From Actinomycetota bacterium (GTDB lineage: Bacteria > Actinomycetota > Acidimicrobiia > Acidimicrobiales > BP-101): a DNA stretch of 8,077 nt. Each line of letters begins with the position of its first letter. Positions within the stretch are counted from its first letter, which is position 1. The stretch is taken from assembly GCA_030838265.1 (NCBI GenBank), contig JAUTXA010000139.1:1-8077 (forward strand). Reading direction: 5' to 3'. Position numbers and translations under genes: made by a program. Positions 5,649-8,077 of this stretch are shown piece by piece. The notes under the pieces are model-generated. The model was given only the letters and a program-made list of their open reading frames with translations, was not told the origin of the DNA and searched no databases.

Positions 5649-6806
5649 GTGCGGGCCCTCGTCGTTCATGGCAGCGCCGACCTCTACGGGTCCGACCGGG
5701 CGTGTGTGCGCATCGTCGAAGCGGCGGTCGACGCGGGCTGGCAGATCGACGTGATCATCCCCAACGACGGACCGTTGCTGGCCCCGCTCGAGGCCACAGG
5801 TGCCGCCGTCCACGTGCTCGACCCGTTGGTGGTGCGCCGGGCCGACCTGCGCTGGCCCACCGTGGCTGCGACTCCCGTGCGCTGGGCCGCAGCGGCCGTC
5901 GGACTGTGGCAGCTGGCCGGGCGCGAGCGGGTCGACTTGGTCCACACCAACACGGCGGGGGCCCTCGGGGGGGCGCTGATCGCCCGCCGGCTGCGAGTCC
6001 CCCACATCTGGCACGTGCATGAGCTCTTCTGGCAGCCCCGCCCCGTGGTCGCCGGGTTCGAGCGAATGCTTCGCACCGCCGACCTCGTGCTTTGCTGCTC
6101 CCAGGCGGTGGCCGATCAGTTCGTCGACGCTCGCGTGCGCGCCCGCTGCCGAGTCGCGTACACCGGTGCGGAGGTTCCCCCCGACCTACCCGAGGTCCAA
6201 CCGCTCTCCGGCCCGGGCCTCGAGGTGGTGTCCGTCGGCCGCATCAACGAGTGGAAGGGCCAGGAGATCCTCGTCGCCGCTGTGGGCAAGGTCATCGAGC
6301 TGCGGCCCGGCATACCAGTCACCCTGCGCCTCATCGGCGACGTCTTCCGCACCGAGCACCACTACCGCCAACAACTCGAGAGCACGATCGCCCGCCTCGG
6401 TTTGGGTGAGGTCGTCGTGTTGGAGGGCGACCGGCGCGACGCCCTGGCCCTCGTGGCCCGGGCCGACATCTTCGTCCTCCCGTCGCGTCGTCCCGAGCCC
6501 TTTGGCATGGCCCTCGTCGAGGCGATGGCCCTGGGACGTCCGAGCATCGCCACGGCGGCGGGCGGACCCCTCGAGATCATCACCTCCGGCCGCGACGGTG
6601 TGCTCGTGCCGCCCGCCGACCCGGGGGCCATGGCCGCAGCCATCGTCGATCTCTGGGAGCGACCGGACGTGGCCCGCCGCTTGGCCGGGGCGGGCCGGCA
6701 GCGAGCCGGCGACTTCACCCTCGACGCCATGGCTACCCAGGTCATGCGGGGCTGGCAGGAGGCCCTGGACACAGGAGTCGCCGGCCGGCGCGGCGAATCT
6801 TCTTAG
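5649..6806 (+). CDS. GT4-family glycosyltransferase
   Basis: A 385-residue GT-B fold retaining glycosyltransferase. The N-terminal domain begins VRALVVHGSADLYGSDRAC (1-19), where the GSDRA loop matches the acceptor-side glycine-rich loop of GT4 enzymes. VHTNTAGALGG (99-108) and HIWHVHELFW (119-128) follow. The donor domain contains SVGRINEWKGQEILVAAV (195-212), with R198 and K203 as likely diphosphate-binding residues. The EX7E motif has E283 and E291 in RPEPFGMALVEAMALGRP (281-298), then GGPLEIITSGRDGVLVPP (305-322). There is no signal peptide or obvious transmembrane helix. I chose GTG 5649, one base after the previous stop (TGA-C-GTG), because it begins exactly at the first beta strand; an ATG at 5580 would overlap the GT2 gene by 68 bases and add a non-conserved 23 residues. 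Translation is probably coupled to the preceding gene. Substrates unknown. Confidence 0.92.
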   Translation: MRALVVHGSADLYGSDRACVRIVEAAVDAGWQIDVIIPNDGPLLAPLEATGAAVHVLDPLVVRRADLRWPTVAATPVRWAAAAVGLWQLAGRERVDLVHTNTAGALGGALIARRLRVPHIWHVHELFWQPRPVVAGFERMLRTADLVLCCSQAVADQFVDARVRARCRVAYTGAEVPPDLPEVQPLSGPGLEVVSVGRINEWKGQEILVAAVGKVIELRPGIPVTLRLIGDVFRTEHHYRQQLESTIARLGLGEVVVLEGDRRDALALVARADIFVLPSRRPEPFGMALVEAMALGRPSIATAAGGPLEIITSGRDGVLVPPADPGAMAAAIVDLWERPDVARRLAGAGRQRAGDFTLDAMATQVMRGWQEALDTGVAGRRGESS

Positions 6807-6812
6807 CGGGGC

Positions 6813-6825
6813 GGGGGTCGCCCCC
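6813..6825. other. Short GC hairpin between GT4 and acyltransferase-3 genes
   Basis: GGGGG-TCG-CCCCC could form a 5-base-pair stem with a 3-base loop in the 45-base gap between the two rightward genes. No U-tract follows, so it is not a typical rho-independent terminator. It may weaken read-through, or be chance in GC-rich DNA. Confidence 0.25.
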
Positions 6826-6851
6826 AGGCACGAAACGCCAGGATTGGGGTC

Positions 6852-8015
6852 ATGTCCGCGCCCGACACCAGAAGGGCCGAAACGTCAGCGCCAGCCGGGC
6901 CCTTCCGGCTCGGTTACCGGCCCGCCCTGGACGGCGTCCGCGCCCTCGCCATCGTCGCGGTCATGGCCTTCCACACCTCGCTGCGGGGCACCTCCGGCGG
7001 CTTCCTCGGAGTCGTGGTCTTCTTTGTGTTGAGCGGCTTTCTGATCACCAGCCTGCTGCTGGAGGAGCTCGATAGGACGCAGCGGGTGCGCCTCCGCGCC
7101 TTCTACCGACGGCGCGCCTTGCGCCTCTATCCGGCACTCGTGGTGATGCTCATCGTGACCACGTCGGTGGCCTTGGTCGCGTCGCCGGATCACGCCCGGC
7201 ACACCGCGCTCAACGGCTTCATCGCTCTGACCTACGTGGCCAACTGGGTGATCGCCCTCACCCACTGGAAGCTCGACTTCCTGGGGCACACGTGGTCGCT
7301 GGCCATCGAAGAGCAGTTCTATCTGCTGTGGCCAATCGCCCTCATCGGCCTGACCCGAGCCGGGAAGCGCTGGGCCATCGGCACCACGGCGGGAGTCATC
7401 GTGGTTTCGGCGGCCTGGCGCACGCTGCTCTATCGCCCCGACGGAGCCGGCGTGCGTCGGGTGAACTTCGGCTTCGACACGCGGCTCGACAGCCTGATGA
7501 TCGGCTGCCTGGTCGCTCTTCTCCTCGGGTACGGCTACCTGGCTCCGCACGCTTCGAAACGACGGGGCGCGCAGATCGTCAACTGGCTCGCCGTCGTCGC
7601 TCTCGCCGTGACGATCTTGGGCTGGACCGCTCGCCTGGTGCCCGCCCTGCTCACCGTCGGGTACACGGTGTTCGGGGTGCTGTGCGCGATCGTGATCCTG
7701 GCGCTGGTCCGCTCGCCAGGCACCACCCTGGAGCGAGGCTTGTCGCACCCGGTGCTGGTGTGGATCGGCAAGCGCTCATACGGTCTCTACCTGTGGCATC
7801 TGCCGATCTTCACTGTCTTCGATCGTTGGTCGCACCGGCCCCCGTTGCCGGCCCGGTTGGCCGTCGAGCTGGTTGTCACCTTTGCCGTGGCCGAGGCGTC
7901 GTATCGCTGGGTCGAGACTCCCTTCCTGCGCCGGAAGCGTCGGGTCGCCGACGAAGCCGTGACGGCCTCGGAAGCCGCGGCCTCCCGGCCCTCGGACCCT
8001 GTCGTCGCCGTCTAG
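6852..8015 (+). CDS. Acyltransferase-3 family membrane O-acyltransferase (OafA/YrhL-like)
   Basis: A 387-residue multi-pass membrane protein of the acyltransferase-3 (AT3) family, which moves acyl groups, often acetyl, onto surface sugars. The N-terminal tail (1-20) is polar. YRPALDGVRALAIVAVMAFH (22-41) is the AT3 opening, with H41 the conserved active-site histidine. GGFLGVVVFFVLSGFLIT (49-66) is the second helix; most relatives have Asp where this protein has V55. FYRRRALRLYPAL (84-96), GHTWSLAIEEQFYLLWP (145-161) and RLDSLMIGCLVA (211-222) are further family motifs, and YGLYLWHLPI (310-319) marks the penultimate helix. I count about ten hydrophobic segments between 28 and 352. There is no C-terminal SGNH domain; the tail (358-387) is basic, then low-complexity. 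An AGGA lies 9-12 bases before ATG 6852, a longer spacing than usual. It is last of the rightward unit, 45 bases after the GT4 gene. It probably O-acylates the locus glycan. Confidence 0.92.
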   Translation: MSAPDTRRAETSAPAGPFRLGYRPALDGVRALAIVAVMAFHTSLRGTSGGFLGVVVFFVLSGFLITSLLLEELDRTQRVRLRAFYRRRALRLYPALVVMLIVTTSVALVASPDHARHTALNGFIALTYVANWVIALTHWKLDFLGHTWSLAIEEQFYLLWPIALIGLTRAGKRWAIGTTAGVIVVSAAWRTLLYRPDGAGVRRVNFGFDTRLDSLMIGCLVALLLGYGYLAPHASKRRGAQIVNWLAVVALAVTILGWTARLVPALLTVGYTVFGVLCAIVILALVRSPGTTLERGLSHPVLVWIGKRSYGLYLWHLPIFTVFDRWSHRPPLPARLAVELVVTFAVAEASYRWVETPFLRRKRRVADEAVTASEAAASRPSDPVVAV

Positions 8016-8077
8016 GCGAGCCTCACGCTCAGTGAACGGGCTATGGCAAAAATGGCCCGATGGAGGCATCGACCCGA
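8016..8077. other. Right-edge intergenic region with a third TATGGCAA copy
   Basis: No coding region can be assigned in these 62 bases. They contain TATGGCAA at 8042-8049 (TTGCCATA on the minus strand), the same core found in the two divergent regions. ATGs at 8052 and 8061 could begin a rightward gene outside the window, but too few codons are visible to judge. Only small imperfect hairpins follow the acyltransferase stop (for example TCAC-GCTCA-GTGA at 8022-8034), with no terminator-like U-tract. Confidence 0.35.

Noticed and set aside
6813..6825. Rho-independent terminator after the GT4 gene
   Set aside because: The stem is only five base pairs and no U-tract follows; listed only as a possible hairpin.
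6019..7032. Rightward open frame of 337 codons overlapping the GT4 gene and the acyltransferase-3 start
   Set aside because: It is a Ser/Arg/Pro-rich frame-shifted shadow of the GT4 gene, which has clear family motifs in its own frame, and it crosses the gap into the next gene's wrong frame.
6885..7748. Leftward open frame of 287 codons
   Set aside because: It is antisense to the acyltransferase-3 gene; its His/Asp/Glu/Gln-rich composition without hydrophobic core is typical of an antisense shadow.
7776..8069. Leftward open frame of 97 codons starting at the right edge near the third TTGCCATA copy
   Set aside because: It covers the conserved C-terminal end of the acyltransferase-3 gene antisense, shows no domain, and its start lies upstream of, not after, the motif.

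Overview
The window is a dense, GC-rich stretch (long open frames on both strands, G/C-ending codons, GTG starts). It encodes cell-surface glycan assembly and decoration. The composition, near-leaderless gene starts and protein style suggest an actinobacterium, possibly of the Acidimicrobiia. That placement is inferred from style only; no phylogenetic marker lies in the window.

Layout. Nine protein genes occupy almost every base and fall into four transcription units. (1) A leftward unit, 2242 down to the left edge: a GT4 glycosyltransferase (2242-1136), a GT2 glycosyltransferase with a hydrophobic C-terminus (1155-193) and the first 65 codons of a multi-pass protein resembling a polysaccharide flippase (196 to beyond the edge). 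Their ends overlap, by 20 bases and by a 4-base GTGA. (2) A rightward unit of two different sulfotransferases (2301-3137 and 3134-4069), also joined by GTGA. (3) A leftward single gene for a left-handed beta-helix (hexapeptide-repeat) acyltransferase (4676-4053), whose 3' end overlaps the second sulfotransferase tail to tail. (4) A rightward unit of a WbbL-like GT2 glycosyltransferase (4733-5647), a GT4 glycosyltransferase (5649-6806) and, after a 45-base gap, a multi-pass acyltransferase-3 (OafA/YrhL-type) protein (6852-8015). The last 62 bases hold no identifiable gene.

How the genes may work together. The four glycosyltransferases would build a heteropolysaccharide or glycolipid repeat unit at the cytoplasmic face. 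The flippase would move the lipid-linked glycan across the membrane. The two sulfotransferases and the soluble acyltransferase could decorate it in the cytoplasm, and the acyltransferase-3 protein could O-acylate it at the membrane. No priming sugar-phosphate transferase, polymerase, nucleotide-sugar synthesis gene or PAPS synthesis gene is visible, so this is probably an inner part of a larger locus. The most distinctive reading is a sulfated and acylated surface glycan.

Regulation. The two divergent intergenic regions (58 and 56 bases) have the same design. Each has an extended -10-like element reading TTGCCATA on the minus strand, placed so that the leftward transcript would begin at or next to the ATG, and a TACRGT -10-like element for the rightward gene. 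A third TTGCCATA copy lies at the right edge. I see no tRNA, rRNA, CRISPR array, insertion sequence or convincing rho-independent terminator.
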